Source: Flavobacterium frigidimaris | Lineage (GTDB): Bacteria > Bacteroidota > Bacteroidia > Flavobacteriales > Flavobacteriaceae | Assembly: GCA_900129595.1 (NCBI GenBank) | Contig: FQWG01000004.1 | Coordinates: 310,001-374,000 of the forward strand | Length of the DNA: 64,000 nucleotides | Direction: 5' to 3' | Shown here: positions 17,567 through 26,799 of the stretch, one piece after another | Position numbering within the stretch: position 1 is the stretch's first letter | How the letters are laid out: the number at the start of each line of letters is the position of its first letter | Position numbers and translations under genes: made by a program | Notes under the pieces: generated by a model | Seen by the model: the letters and a program-made list of their open reading frames with translations, nothing else | Databases searched by the model: none | Told to the model about the DNA's origin: nothing

Positions 17567-18919
17567 ATGATACAAAAAGGAGTTATAGTCATTTTATTTT
17601 TCGTTTTGCTTGGCAATCCAACTTCGGTTATGGCACAGACAGAACCGGAAGATATTGCTATGGCAACAGATGAATATCAGGATGCTTTTTATGAATCATT
17701 AAAACAAAAAGGAATTGAAAATTATGATAAAGCCATCACGTCATTAGAGAAATGTGTAAAGCTAAAACCTAACGATGCTGTAGCTTATTTTGAACTAGGT
17801 AAAAATTATCTGTCTTTAAAAGACTATCGAAATGCACAGGATTCATTTGAAAAAGCAACACAATTAGATCCTAAAAACAAATGGTACTGGCTGGGGATTT
17901 ACGATGTAAGTTATGAAACCAAAAATTATCCTCTGGCAATCGAGACGATTCAGAAAATAATTGTTTTTGATGAAGAGTATAAAGACGATTTGATTTCGTT
18001 GTACATGATCACCAATCAATTTGATAAAGCGTTGGTGGCGATTAATGAAATGAATGATAAGTTCGGGAAATCTGAAGATCGTGACCGTTATAAATTACAG
18101 ATTTTATCTCAGGGAAAGTATCAGAATGCTGAGATAGGTAATCTGATTGATCAGATTAAAAAGAACCCAAAAGAAGAATCGAATTATGTAAATCTGATTT
18201 TTTTATATTCAAAAGCTGAAGAAACAGATAAGGCTCTGGATGTAATGAAACAACTGGCAAAAGAAGTTCCAAATTCTGAATGGGCGCAAGTCAGCATGTT
18301 CAAAGTATATTTAGATGCCAATCAGGCTGATAAAGCCATTAAGTCGATGAATATGATTTTATCAAGTCCAAAGATTGATTCAAAAATAAAGCATCGTACC
18401 TTAAATGAGTTTTTACTTTATGTGAACAAAAATCCGCAATATGCGCCGGATTTAGAAAAAGCAATTGCTTATTTCGACAATGATAAAGATGTAGACGTTG
18501 CAAAAGAAATAGGGAAATTTTATCATAGTAAAGGCCAGTATGAGAATGCAATCAGGTATTATGAGAAAGATTTAAAAACAAATTCAGATACAGATCGCGA
18601 AACCAATTTGTTGCTACTTGAAGTTTATACACTTGCAAAACAATATGAGCCTATGACAAAAAGGGCGATGAATATGATTGAAGTATATCCAAGTCAGCCT
18701 CAGTTTTATTATTATGCCGGTTTGGGAAACAATCAGTTAAAACAATTTAAGAACGCAAAAACCGTTTTAGAAATGGGACTTGATTATGTGGTCGATGATA
18801 AAACGCTTGAAGCAAATTTTAATATTCAGTTAGGAGAGGCCTATAATGGTTTGGGAGATGCCAGGAAAAAAGAGGAATACTTTTTGAAGGCAAATGAATT
18901 ATTAAAGAAAAAAAAGTAA
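17567..18919 (+). CDS. Secreted/periplasmic tetratricopeptide-repeat protein
   Basis: A 450-aa protein with an N-terminal signal peptide (hydrophobic residues about 5-22, ending VMAQ), followed by TPR units along its length, for example DAVAYFELGKNYLSLKDY and GQYENAIRYYEKDL. TPR proteins act as scaffolds; there is no catalytic motif. It lies 14 bases upstream of a DUF4292 lipoprotein and the EnvC-like gene, and together they look like an envelope-biogenesis unit found widely in Flavobacteriia. Confidence 0.85.
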   Translation: MIQKGVIVILFFVLLGNPTSVMAQTEPEDIAMATDEYQDAFYESLKQKGIENYDKAITSLEKCVKLKPNDAVAYFELGKNYLSLKDYRNAQDSFEKATQLDPKNKWYWLGIYDVSYETKNYPLAIETIQKIIVFDEEYKDDLISLYMITNQFDKALVAINEMNDKFGKSEDRDRYKLQILSQGKYQNAEIGNLIDQIKKNPKEESNYVNLIFLYSKAEETDKALDVMKQLAKEVPNSEWAQVSMFKVYLDANQADKAIKSMNMILSSPKIDSKIKHRTLNEFLLYVNKNPQYAPDLEKAIAYFDNDKDVDVAKEIGKFYHSKGQYENAIRYYEKDLKTNSDTDRETNLLLLEVYTLAKQYEPMTKRAMNMIEVYPSQPQFYYYAGLGNNQLKQFKNAKTVLEMGLDYVVDDKTLEANFNIQLGEAYNGLGDARKKEEYFLKANELLKKKK

Positions 18920-18933
18920 AAGAGTAAATTCAG

Positions 18934-19716
18934 ATGAAAAGATATATAGCATTAGTATTAGTAACTGCGGTAATGGTTTCTTGTAAATCAAAGGCGGTTG
19001 CAGTACAAAATAATAACGACACAAAAGAAGTTGTTACAAAAGTAGACAGAAAAGCAATTGACAAACATTATGACAATAAGTTAGATTTTTCGACTTTATA
19101 CATAAAAGCAAGTGCAAAATATGTTGATGAAAAACAAAGTCAAAATGTTACTGCAGATATTAGAATCGAAAAAGACAAGCAAATTTTAGTGAGTGTTCGT
19201 TTTCTGGGAATTACAATGGCAAAAGCTCTAATAACACCTACATCTGTAAGTTATTATGAAAAAATAAACAGCACGTATTACGATGGTGATTTTAGCAGTT
19301 TAAGCAAGTGGCTGGGCACTGAATTAGATTATAGTAAGGTTCAGAATTTATTAGTAGGAGAAGCATTAGATGATTTAAGAAAAGGAAAATACACCCAGAC
19401 AATCGTAGAAAACCTTTTTAAGCTGGAAGATGAAAAAGACACCAATCTGAAAAAATCTTTCTATTTGGATGCAGAAAAATATTTGTTGCAAAAAGAAGAG
19501 ATTTCACAGCCTGAAGAAAACAGAATGTTGCAGATTTCATACGGTGACAGTAAAGTTTTTAATCAGGGGACACTTCCCACAAGTCTCGAAATTAATGCAA
19601 TTCAGCCTAAAGGGAAAACGATTATTAACCTGAATTATAATAATATTTCGTTTAATGAAGAACTTTCTTTTCCTTATAGTGTGCCAAGTGGTTATAAAAA
19701 AGTTATAATTAAGTAA
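18934..19716 (+). CDS. DUF4292 lipoprotein
   Basis: A 260-aa protein with a lipoprotein signal (lipobox VMVSC, Cys about residue 17). The mature part has many beta-strands (VTADIRIEKDKQILVSVRF; TIINLNYNNISFNEELSF) and resembles an LolA/LolB-like half-barrel, as described for the DUF4292 family. A role in lipoprotein or lipid handling at the outer membrane is therefore plausible but is inference. It sits between the TPR and EnvC-like genes with short spacers. Confidence 0.8.
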   Translation: MKRYIALVLVTAVMVSCKSKAVAVQNNNDTKEVVTKVDRKAIDKHYDNKLDFSTLYIKASAKYVDEKQSQNVTADIRIEKDKQILVSVRFLGITMAKALITPTSVSYYEKINSTYYDGDFSSLSKWLGTELDYSKVQNLLVGEALDDLRKGKYTQTIVENLFKLEDEKDTNLKKSFYLDAEKYLLQKEEISQPEENRMLQISYGDSKVFNQGTLPTSLEINAIQPKGKTIINLNYNNISFNEELSFPYSVPSGYKKVIIK

Positions 19717-19739
19717 ATTTGCCAAAATAAAATATAAAC

Positions 19740-21020
19740 ATGCCAAAATTTCTCCTAAGTCTAATTTTTATGTGCGCCACTACATTTATGTGGGCACAAG
19801 ATTCGCAACAAGAAAAACTTGAACAGCGTAAAGCTCAGATTCAACAGGAAATTAGAGATAATGAAAAAATGTTGCAGTCTGTAAAGAAAAAAGAAAAATC
19901 AGCGGTAAATGTTTTTTTGATTCAGGCGAATAAAATTAAACTGAAAGAAAAACTGATTACGACTACAGCAAAACAGGAGAAACTTTTAAGCAATGATATG
20001 TACATTAACCAGGTTAAGGTTAATAAACTAAAAAAAGAACTGGAAGTATTAAAGGCAGATTATGCAAAAATGATCTTGAAATCATACAAAAGCAGATCTG
20101 AGCAAAGCAGGGCTATGTTTATTTTATCTTCAGAAAGTTTTTTGCAAGCGTATAAAAGAGCACAATATTTAAAACAATATACCAATTTCAGAAAAAACCA
20201 AGGTTTAGAAATTCAATCAAAAACAGCAGAATTAGTTGATTACAATGCTAAATTGGATGGACAAAGACAGGTTAAGAAAAAAATTATTGTTGAAAATCAA
20301 AAAGAAAAACAAAGTTTAGAAGTCGAAAAGCAAGAACAGCAAAAATTAGTAAACTCTCTTAAAAAGGATAAGAATAAAATTATTGCCGATACAAAATCGA
20401 AACAACAGGAATCAAGAAGAATCGACGCTAAAATCAAGGAGCTTATTCGTGAACAAATTAGATTAGCGAATCAAAGAGCCGAAGAAGAAAGACGTAAAAG
20501 AATCGCAGAAGGGAAGGCCAGCGAAGCAGAGAAAGCAGAGGCGACATCACCTAAAAGTTATTCATCAGATAGAATTACATTAACGCCGGAAGGTAAAATC
20601 CTGGCTGCTGATTTTAAAGCAAACAGAGGAAAACTGCCTTGGCCGGTAGAGAAAGGATTTATATCACTTGGTTACGGAGATCAGCCACATCCATTATATC
20701 CTACACTTACGGTTCATAATTCAGGAGTAGAGATTACTACTGAACAAGGAGCAAGTGCACGTGCCGTATTTGAAGGAGTAGTATCAAAAGTGATCGCTTT
20801 ATCTCCTGTAAACAGAGCTGTTTTTATTCAGCATGGAGATTTCTTTACGGTATATCAAAACCTAAGTCAGGTATCTGTTGAACAAGGTGATAAAGTCAAA
20901 GTAAAACAAGTTATTGGAAAAGTAAGAACAAGTGGAGATACCGGAAAAACAATTATTAAGTTCCTGATTCTTCAAAATACATCAAACAACAATCCGGAAG
21001 GATGGTTGCAAAACAGATAG
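19740..21020 (+). CDS. EnvC-like murein hydrolase activator with degenerate LytM domain
   Basis: A 426-aa periplasmic protein with a signal peptide (residues 1-19, ending MWAQ), a long Lys/Glu/Gln-rich coiled coil (about 22-250), and a C-terminal M23/LytM-fold domain (about 300-426). The zinc-ligand positions appear lost: the first His site reads NSGVEI, and the HxH motif is replaced by FFTVYQNL. This matches E. coli EnvC, an inactive LytM factor that activates amidases during septum splitting. It is often annotated as a metalloendopeptidase, but I expect no hydrolytic activity. It is the last gene of its operon. Confidence 0.85.
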   Translation: MPKFLLSLIFMCATTFMWAQDSQQEKLEQRKAQIQQEIRDNEKMLQSVKKKEKSAVNVFLIQANKIKLKEKLITTTAKQEKLLSNDMYINQVKVNKLKKELEVLKADYAKMILKSYKSRSEQSRAMFILSSESFLQAYKRAQYLKQYTNFRKNQGLEIQSKTAELVDYNAKLDGQRQVKKKIIVENQKEKQSLEVEKQEQQKLVNSLKKDKNKIIADTKSKQQESRRIDAKIKELIREQIRLANQRAEEERRKRIAEGKASEAEKAEATSPKSYSSDRITLTPEGKILAADFKANRGKLPWPVEKGFISLGYGDQPHPLYPTLTVHNSGVEITTEQGASARAVFEGVVSKVIALSPVNRAVFIQHGDFFTVYQNLSQVSVEQGDKVKVKQVIGKVRTSGDTGKTIIKFLILQNTSNNNPEGWLQNR

Positions 21021-21097
21021 TTCAATTGAAATTTGATTTTTAATCATCAATATAAATATTAAAAAAGTATCAAATAATTCAATTGATTTGAGCTTAA

Positions 21098-21145
21098 AAA
21101 AAAATCCTTTTCATCAGCATTAATCTGGTGAAAAGGATTTTTTAT
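21098..21145. terminator. Bidirectional terminator between convergent genes
   Basis: AAAATCCTTTTCA pairs with TGAAAAGGATTTT, extended inward by CAG/CTG, with A- and T-runs on both sides. It lies between the ends of the EnvC-like gene (plus) and susD (minus) and can serve both. Confidence 0.88.
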
Positions 21146-21148
21146 TTT

Positions 21149-22729
21149 TTAATTGCTTACGTTATCCGGATTTTGAATTAACGCAGGATTAGAGTCCAGA
21201 TCGTATCGAGGAATTTTAAATAAGAAATTCTTTGAAGGAATAAATTGCAGTGGATTGTTTACATACATATTAATCTTATTGTCATTGCCCCATTTTACGT
21301 GATTTGCAACATTTTTGCCAATGCGATTCGTTCGTAATTCATCAAAAAACAATACCCCTTCACCAACAAATTCCCATCCTCGTTCTCTATAAATGGCATC
21401 TGCAAAATCTTCTTTGCCTAAACCTGGCGTCAGATCAGGTAAATTTGCCCTGTTTCTTACCCGGTTAATATACGTATAGGCAGCTGCAGGTCCGTTGATT
21501 TCATTTTCCGCTTCAGCATAATCTAATAATACATCCGCATATCGAATAGCATAAGAATTGGTCTGAGGTTTCTTTAATGAGGCAGAGCTTTCTGTGCGGT
21601 CATAAAATTTAAGATTTCCAGGCGACGCAGTTTTCCAGCCTTTTGATCCCGGGAAAAAACCTTTGTCTTCAGGTACAAATTCTATAGTTTGAATAATGTT
21701 AGTCGGATTACCCTTTTCAGTTACATTTACGCGTGTCAAAAAGCTGCCCTCTTTTCGCGTGTCATCATTACCATAAGAAAGATAATGCTGTATTGATGGA
21801 CCAAATCTGTGGTACATATAAGAGCCAAGAGTAGTCTCGGTTATATTCACACCAAACATCACATGATTGTTGTTGTATTCATTTTCTACAGATCCGTATT
21901 GTAATTCAAAAACAGATTCAATTCCGTTTTTATTGTTGGTATTCCACCAAAACCAGAGATCTTTAAAATTAGGCTGTAAATTATATTGACTGGACTGAAT
22001 CACTTTGCCACAATAGTCTTTAGATTTTTGAAAATAAGATTTGTCACCGGTCATACCGCCTCTGGTTAAGTATAAATCACCAAGTAAAGCTTGTGCGGCT
22101 CCTTTTGATGCTCTCCAGACATTACCATTTTTATAATCTGATTTCACAGGCAAGTTTTCTTCGGCATATTCCAGATCAGCGATGATATAAGCGTAGGTTT
22201 CCTCAGTTGTTTTTCTTGCAATCGCAAGGTTTTTAAGCCCTTCTGTAAAAGTTTCAGGAATTGGGACACCACCATACATACGCACTAAATTATAATAAGT
22301 TGCTGCTCGCAGGAAACGGGCTTCTGCAAAATAGCGCTTTTTTAGATTCTCATCCATTTCGACATTTGCCCCTCTGCCAATAACCAGATTGGCCCTGTTG
22401 ATGATATTATAAGCATCATCCCAGTTGGTGATCACCATTTTGTCCGAATTATTCATGTCAGACCACACATTCCATAGTTGTACGTCGTCTTTTGCATAAG
22501 CAGGAGAGCCAAACTCCGTCAAAACCTCCAGATACATGATGTATTTATAATAGCCGTTGAAACCATTTTGATAGCCGTCATAAACACCTACCAATGCCGT
22601 ATTGAGTTCATCGGCATTTTTATAGTAATTGGCCGGAGATAAAAAAGTATAAGGTTCTTCGTTTAAGTCTGTGCATTGCGAAAAAAAGAATAGTGCACAA
22701 CCTGAAAAGATATATTTTAGAATTTTCAT
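21149..22729 (-). CDS. SusD/RagB-family nutrient-binding outer-membrane lipoprotein
   Basis: A 526-aa SusD-like lipoprotein. It has a lipobox FFSQC (Cys19), the family N-terminal region (LNEEPYTFLSPANYYKNADELNTAL written over residues 23-47), a TPR-like helical body, and the C-terminal block YAIRYADVLLDYAEAENE with INRVRNRA. It caps the SusC pore and binds the substrate, usually a glycan or peptide. The gene starts 18 bases after susC. No glycoside hydrolase, sigma/anti-sigma pair or hybrid sensor is next to it, so the substrate is open. Confidence 0.93.
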   Translation of the reverse strand: MKILKYIFSGCALFFFSQCTDLNEEPYTFLSPANYYKNADELNTALVGVYDGYQNGFNGYYKYIMYLEVLTEFGSPAYAKDDVQLWNVWSDMNNSDKMVITNWDDAYNIINRANLVIGRGANVEMDENLKKRYFAEARFLRAATYYNLVRMYGGVPIPETFTEGLKNLAIARKTTEETYAYIIADLEYAEENLPVKSDYKNGNVWRASKGAAQALLGDLYLTRGGMTGDKSYFQKSKDYCGKVIQSSQYNLQPNFKDLWFWWNTNNKNGIESVFELQYGSVENEYNNNHVMFGVNITETTLGSYMYHRFGPSIQHYLSYGNDDTRKEGSFLTRVNVTEKGNPTNIIQTIEFVPEDKGFFPGSKGWKTASPGNLKFYDRTESSASLKKPQTNSYAIRYADVLLDYAEAENEINGPAAAYTYINRVRNRANLPDLTPGLGKEDFADAIYRERGWEFVGEGVLFFDELRTNRIGKNVANHVKWGNDNKINMYVNNPLQFIPSKNFLFKIPRYDLDSNPALIQNPDNVSN

Positions 22730-22747
22730 TTTTATAGATTTTTAGAA

Positions 22748-25738
22748 TTAAAACTTCGCGCTAAAACCAACAAGCATCGTTTTTACATATGGCGAGTTTA
22801 CACTGCCGCTTTCAGGATTGTAACCTCTGTGATTGGCAATATTGATGTAGTTTTGCGCATTTACATAAACATTTAATTGTTTGATCCAATCGCTGTGTTT
22901 AATTACCTTCGACAAGTTATAGGCTAATTTGATGTTTTTAATTACAAAATAATTCCAATCCCCATTGGTACGATTAGAAAGATATACTTCTTGTGCACCT
23001 GCTCTTGGGAAATTTCCATTGGTATTGGTTGGACTCCACATTCTGTCATAAGCATATTGGGTTGGAATGTAGTTTCTGTTCTGAATTTGATTTTCACCAA
23101 AAATCATGTAATTATTATCCTCATCAGAGGCCAAACCAGTTGCACCTTGTCCGTAAATATCCAGCGTCATGTTTTTATAACTCAGATTAGTTGAAACTCC
23201 GTAGAAGAAATCCGGAGAAGTAGAACCTATATTGCTATAGTCATCGTTGTTAATGATTTTATCCCCGTTTTTATCAACATACATTTCTTCTCCCAATTTT
23301 GCTGTTGGGCGAATTTGCTGATAAGCAGTTAATTGTTCCTGTGTTTTGATAATTCCGGCAGATTCTCGCGCCCAAACACTATTTACAGGCTGACCTACAA
23401 TTAGGTATTTGGCAATTCCGGCAGACGAACTTCCAATGTTAATACGTTGCACATCACCATATAAACTTACAATCTCGTTTTTGTTTTTAGAGAAATTGGT
23501 ACTTACATCCCATTTAAAATCAGAATCAATAATTTGCACTTTTGCTGTAACTTCAAAACCAACATTTTTAACCTCACCAATATTTTGCAGCATACTCGAA
23601 TATCCGGAAGTCGTAGGAATAGGCACGTTGTATAACAAATCAGAAGTTTGTCTTTGATAAAAATCTAAATTCAGATCAAATCTGTTCCATAAAGTAAGGT
23701 CAATTCCAACATTGTACTGAATGTTGCGTTCCCATTTTAAATCCGGATTCCCAATCGTTTCCACAAATCCGAAAATAGGATTGTTTTCATACACATAATT
23801 TGCTTTTACCAGTTTAGACAGTGATTGATAATTACCAATTTCCTGATTTCCGGTAACACCATAACTGGCTCTTAGTTTCAATGCCGTTATTGTAGTATTA
23901 TCTTTTAAGAATTTTTCTTTATCAATTCTCCAGCCCAATCCAACAGAAGGGAAAAATCCCCATTTATTATTATTCCCAAACCGGGACGATCCATCATAAC
24001 GGCCAGTTAATGTAATCAGGTATTTTTCGTCGTATGCATAAGATGTTCGGGCAGTCCATGAAATTAGTTTGCTTGAATATTTGTTAGAAGAATTTGTGAT
24101 ACTTCCTCTGTCTGCATACGTAATATCATTTGCTCCCGTAGCATCATTTAGGAAACCGGATCCTCTAACACCCAAATCTTCATATACATATTCCTGCCAT
24201 GAATATACGCCTGTAGCCGTAAAACTGTGTTTGTCATTCCAGGTATTAGAATAGCTTAAGATATTATCTGTTAACTGAGAAGTTTGTCTCCTGTAATATT
24301 GAGATCCTGTACCGGTACTTCCGGATCCTATTCCTGCAGTTGATTTTGAAGTATAATATTCATACTGTTTTTCATTAGAAATATCGACACCAAAATTGGT
24401 ATTAAAAGTCACATTTTTCATTGGTTTAAAATGAGCATATACATCGCCCAAAACACGATCAGAAGAGGTTTCATTTGTCATTTCTGCTGCCTCTGAAACA
24501 GGATTCCATGTACCTTCAAAGTAAGAACTCACAGACGGATCTTCAGTGGCATAATGCCAGCTTCCGTCAGGATTTTTTACCGGTATTGTTGGCCATCCGT
24601 ATCGAAAGATGTCTCCGGTAGGGTTATTGCGAATGTCTCTTTGCGAGCGGCCAACCTGTAAATGTGTCCCTACGGTAAGCCATGGTTTGTACTCATGGTT
24701 CAGGTTTGTTCTAAGCGTCATTTTTTTGAATCCCGAAGCCTCTACAATTCCGTCTTGAGAAAAAATGTTTCCCGAAAGCAGGTAAGTTGTATTGTCTTTT
24801 CCGCCACTGAAAGACAGAGAGTAATTTTGCATTTGAGCCATATTTTTAATGACTTGGTCCTGCCAGTTTACATTGGTATTTGGAGCAGGATTTGTAGCTG
24901 AGTAAACCGGTTTTCCTGTTGAGTACGTATAAGCATCATTGATAAAACTGATAAAGTTATCCCTGCTTAGCGTTTTAGGCATTCGTGTAGGTGTAGAAAT
25001 ACCGCTTGTACCCACAATCTCTAAATTGTTTTGCCCTTTTTTTCCTTTTTTTGTGGTAATCAGGATCACACCATTTGCCCCTCTCGAGCCATATATTGCG
25101 GCAGAGGATGCATCTTTAAGAATCTCCATTGATTCGATGTCATTAGAACTGATGTCGTTTAAGTTGCTGTTGACCAACGGAAAACCATCTACAACAATCA
25201 AAGGATCATTACCCGCACTGACAGAACCATTACCACGGATTCTTATTTTTGGAGAAGCGCCTGGCGAAGAATCGTTGTTAAGAACCGCAACCCCGGCGGC
25301 TCTGCCCTGAACAGCTTCAAGAGGATTCGAACTTGTGACAGTGTTCAGTACATCGCCTTTAATTTGAGTTATAGAACCCGTCAGGTCACTCTTTTTCATC
25401 GTTCCGTAACCAACGACGACAACTTCCTTAAGTTCTGAAATTTCGTCAGCCAGAATGATATCAATAGTAGAAGATTGAGCAACGGTTTTCTCGATAGTCT
25501 GTGAACCTGTAGAACTAAAAATTAAAATGCTTCCCGTATTGGCACTTATGGAATATTTTCCATCAAAATCTGAGATCGTACTTACTTGGGATCCCTTAAT
25601 GATGATATTTGCTCCCGGAATTGGAACTCCGTTTGAATCGGTTATTGATCCCGTTACCATTTTGTTTTGCGCAAGACCAGTCCAGTGCATTAAAATGGAA
25701 AAGATCAAAATAATCAAATGATTAATTTTGGTTTTCAT
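22748..25738 (-). CDS. SusC/RagA-family TonB-linked outer membrane protein
   Basis: A 996-aa TonB-dependent transporter. It has a signal peptide (residues 1-23, ending GLAQ), an N-terminal carboxypeptidase-like regulatory domain (about 28-100, VTGSITDSNGVPIPGANI), and a plug domain with the SusC signature (RIRGNGSVSAGNDPLIVVDG and ILKDASSAAIYGSRGANGV). A 22-strand barrel follows, ending in VGFSAKF with the terminal Phe. There is no secretin/TonB short N-terminal extension, so regulation through a FecI/FecR pair is unlikely. It works with the downstream SusD. Confidence 0.95.
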   Translation of the reverse strand: MKTKINHLIILIFSILMHWTGLAQNKMVTGSITDSNGVPIPGANIIIKGSQVSTISDFDGKYSISANTGSILIFSSTGSQTIEKTVAQSSTIDIILADEISELKEVVVVGYGTMKKSDLTGSITQIKGDVLNTVTSSNPLEAVQGRAAGVAVLNNDSSPGASPKIRIRGNGSVSAGNDPLIVVDGFPLVNSNLNDISSNDIESMEILKDASSAAIYGSRGANGVILITTKKGKKGQNNLEIVGTSGISTPTRMPKTLSRDNFISFINDAYTYSTGKPVYSATNPAPNTNVNWQDQVIKNMAQMQNYSLSFSGGKDNTTYLLSGNIFSQDGIVEASGFKKMTLRTNLNHEYKPWLTVGTHLQVGRSQRDIRNNPTGDIFRYGWPTIPVKNPDGSWHYATEDPSVSSYFEGTWNPVSEAAEMTNETSSDRVLGDVYAHFKPMKNVTFNTNFGVDISNEKQYEYYTSKSTAGIGSGSTGTGSQYYRRQTSQLTDNILSYSNTWNDKHSFTATGVYSWQEYVYEDLGVRGSGFLNDATGANDITYADRGSITNSSNKYSSKLISWTARTSYAYDEKYLITLTGRYDGSSRFGNNNKWGFFPSVGLGWRIDKEKFLKDNTTITALKLRASYGVTGNQEIGNYQSLSKLVKANYVYENNPIFGFVETIGNPDLKWERNIQYNVGIDLTLWNRFDLNLDFYQRQTSDLLYNVPIPTTSGYSSMLQNIGEVKNVGFEVTAKVQIIDSDFKWDVSTNFSKNKNEIVSLYGDVQRINIGSSSAGIAKYLIVGQPVNSVWARESAGIIKTQEQLTAYQQIRPTAKLGEEMYVDKNGDKIINNDDYSNIGSTSPDFFYGVSTNLSYKNMTLDIYGQGATGLASDEDNNYMIFGENQIQNRNYIPTQYAYDRMWSPTNTNGNFPRAGAQEVYLSNRTNGDWNYFVIKNIKLAYNLSKVIKHSDWIKQLNVYVNAQNYINIANHRGYNPESGSVNSPYVKTMLVGFSAKF

Positions 25739-26091
25739 AAATATAATTTTGGTTAGTTATAGTGAACTAACTTATTTATATCCTGATCCCTTTGTATCCT
25801 GTTCTATCCTGCTAATTATGAAGTGTATAGCCGTTTTTTAGTGAGATTAAGCCAATAATTTTCTTTGAATGGTTGATTTACTGCTTTTTAAGTTCGTTAT
25901 CGTTTACTCCTATTTTTTATAAAAAAAATGAGTAATTTGTATAAAAATGAGTTTTTATTATCAATATTAAATTTATTTAATACGCATTTAAAGTAGTTTT
26001 GTTTTGTAATTATAGTATATAAAGTATTAATATTTTGATTAATTTGTTGTAGGCCTGCTTTAAAATAGAGAAATATGATACTATAACTCAT
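25739..26091. other. Gene-free interval upstream of susC
   Basis: About 350 bases with no convincing gene. Close to susC are a dyad GTTAGTT-N6-AACTAAC (25752-25771) and three direct copies of TATCCTG (25779, 25795, 25805), which look like regulator sites. The remainder is very AT-rich with a 64-codon minus-strand frame (25897-26091) of low-complexity Ile/Asn/Lys composition that I do not accept as a gene. No TAnnTTTG box was found for susC. Confidence 0.5.
25752..25811 (-). promoter_or_regulatory. Putative regulator-binding region of the susCD operon
   Basis: A 7+7 dyad (GTTAGTT, 6-base spacer, AACTAAC) lies 14 bases upstream of the susC ATG and may also form a leader hairpin. Upstream are three direct TATCCTG heptamers with starts 16 and 10 bases apart. 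No regulator gene is adjacent. Confidence 0.4.
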
Positions 26092-26122
26092 AAAAAAGGA
26101 GCCTGACTAGCTCCCTTTTTTT
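26092..26122 (-). terminator. Intrinsic terminator of the CBS-domain gene
   Basis: On the minus strand GGGAGC, a 7-base loop TAGTCAG and GCTCC are followed by TTTTTT. It lies 18 bases after the stop of the CBS gene. Confidence 0.8.
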
Positions 26123-26139
26123 ATAATTGATTCATGAAT

Positions 26140-26559
26140 TTAATCATATTGTTCTAAGAAATATTTCAAAACATCTGTTGTCGTTACAATACCTTTAAGT
26201 TCTCCATTATCAACTACCGGAAGCGCATGAAATTCTTCTTTCGCAAAAATTTCTGCAAGGTCCCTTATAATCGTATCAGAGGATACTGTTTTTGGTTTCG
26301 ATGTCATTACCTGAGCAATGGTCAACATGTCGAGAATAGCTTCATCAGCTCCTTCCTGGCCTTCGAATAAAGCACCAAAAGTCAATCTGTTGATATCAGA
26401 TCTGCTAATAATACCAACGACATCTTTACCCCGAACAATTGGAATGTGGCGAATGGTGTGTTTCTTCAACGTTTCGACTACTTTTCTTAAGTCGTCATTT
26501 TCATTTACAGTAACAACACCTTTAGTCATTATATGACTGATTGGTTCTCTTTTTTTCAT
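26140..26559 (-). CDS. Two-CBS-domain protein
   Basis: The 139-aa protein consists of a tandem CBS pair (Bateman module). The first repeat covers about residues 8-62 (HIMTKGVVTVNEND ... VVGIISRSD) and the second about 80-137 (QVMTSKPKTVSSDT ... LKGIVTTTD). Such stand-alone modules bind adenine nucleotides and regulate partners that cannot be named here. The short linker LTFGALFEGQEGADEA joins the repeats. It is a single-gene unit, divergent from rbfA. Confidence 0.9.
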   Translation of the reverse strand: MKKREPISHIMTKGVVTVNENDDLRKVVETLKKHTIRHIPIVRGKDVVGIISRSDINRLTFGALFEGQEGADEAILDMLTIAQVMTSKPKTVSSDTIIRDLAEIFAKEEFHALPVVDNGELKGIVTTTDVLKYFLEQYD

Positions 26560-26611
26560 AATAGATCAGGTTTTAAAGTTTAATCAAATATGTAAAATAT
26601 TTCTCATAAAA

Positions 26612-26631
26612 AACATGATTTTTGTCATGTT
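26612..26631. repeat. Small dyad between the CBS gene and rbfA
   Basis: AACATGA and TCATGTT are separated by six bases in the divergent intergenic region. It could be an operator or a leader hairpin of the CBS mRNA. No other site supports it. Confidence 0.3.
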
Positions 26632-26787
26632 GCGGATAGTGTTTGCTTCAGCTGTAAAAACCTTATTTTTTATGTTTTTACCCAAATAAAGTCTCAAAAT
26701 TGTAACTTTATAAAAGATAAAACAGATAAGAATATAAAAATCATTCTATTGTTCATTTGAAATTGTATCGATTGAAATTTAAAATAG

Positions 26788-26795
26788 TATTTTTG
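26788..26795 (+). promoter_or_regulatory. Bacteroidota -7 promoter box abutting the rbfA start
   Basis: TATTTTTG matches TAnnTTTG, with a TTG 22 bases upstream of it (26763-26765) as the -33 element. Only four bases separate the box from the ATG, so the transcript should begin at or next to the start codon. Confidence 0.65.
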
Positions 26796-26799
26796 CAGT

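Noticed and set aside
21149..25738. Polysaccharide utilisation locus
   Set aside because: Only susC and susD are present, with no carbohydrate enzymes or regulators next to them, so a glycan substrate cannot be claimed.
25897..26091. 64-codon minus-strand frame upstream of susC
   Set aside because: Low-complexity Ile/Asn/Lys sequence in very AT-rich DNA, with no promoter and no similarity I recognise.
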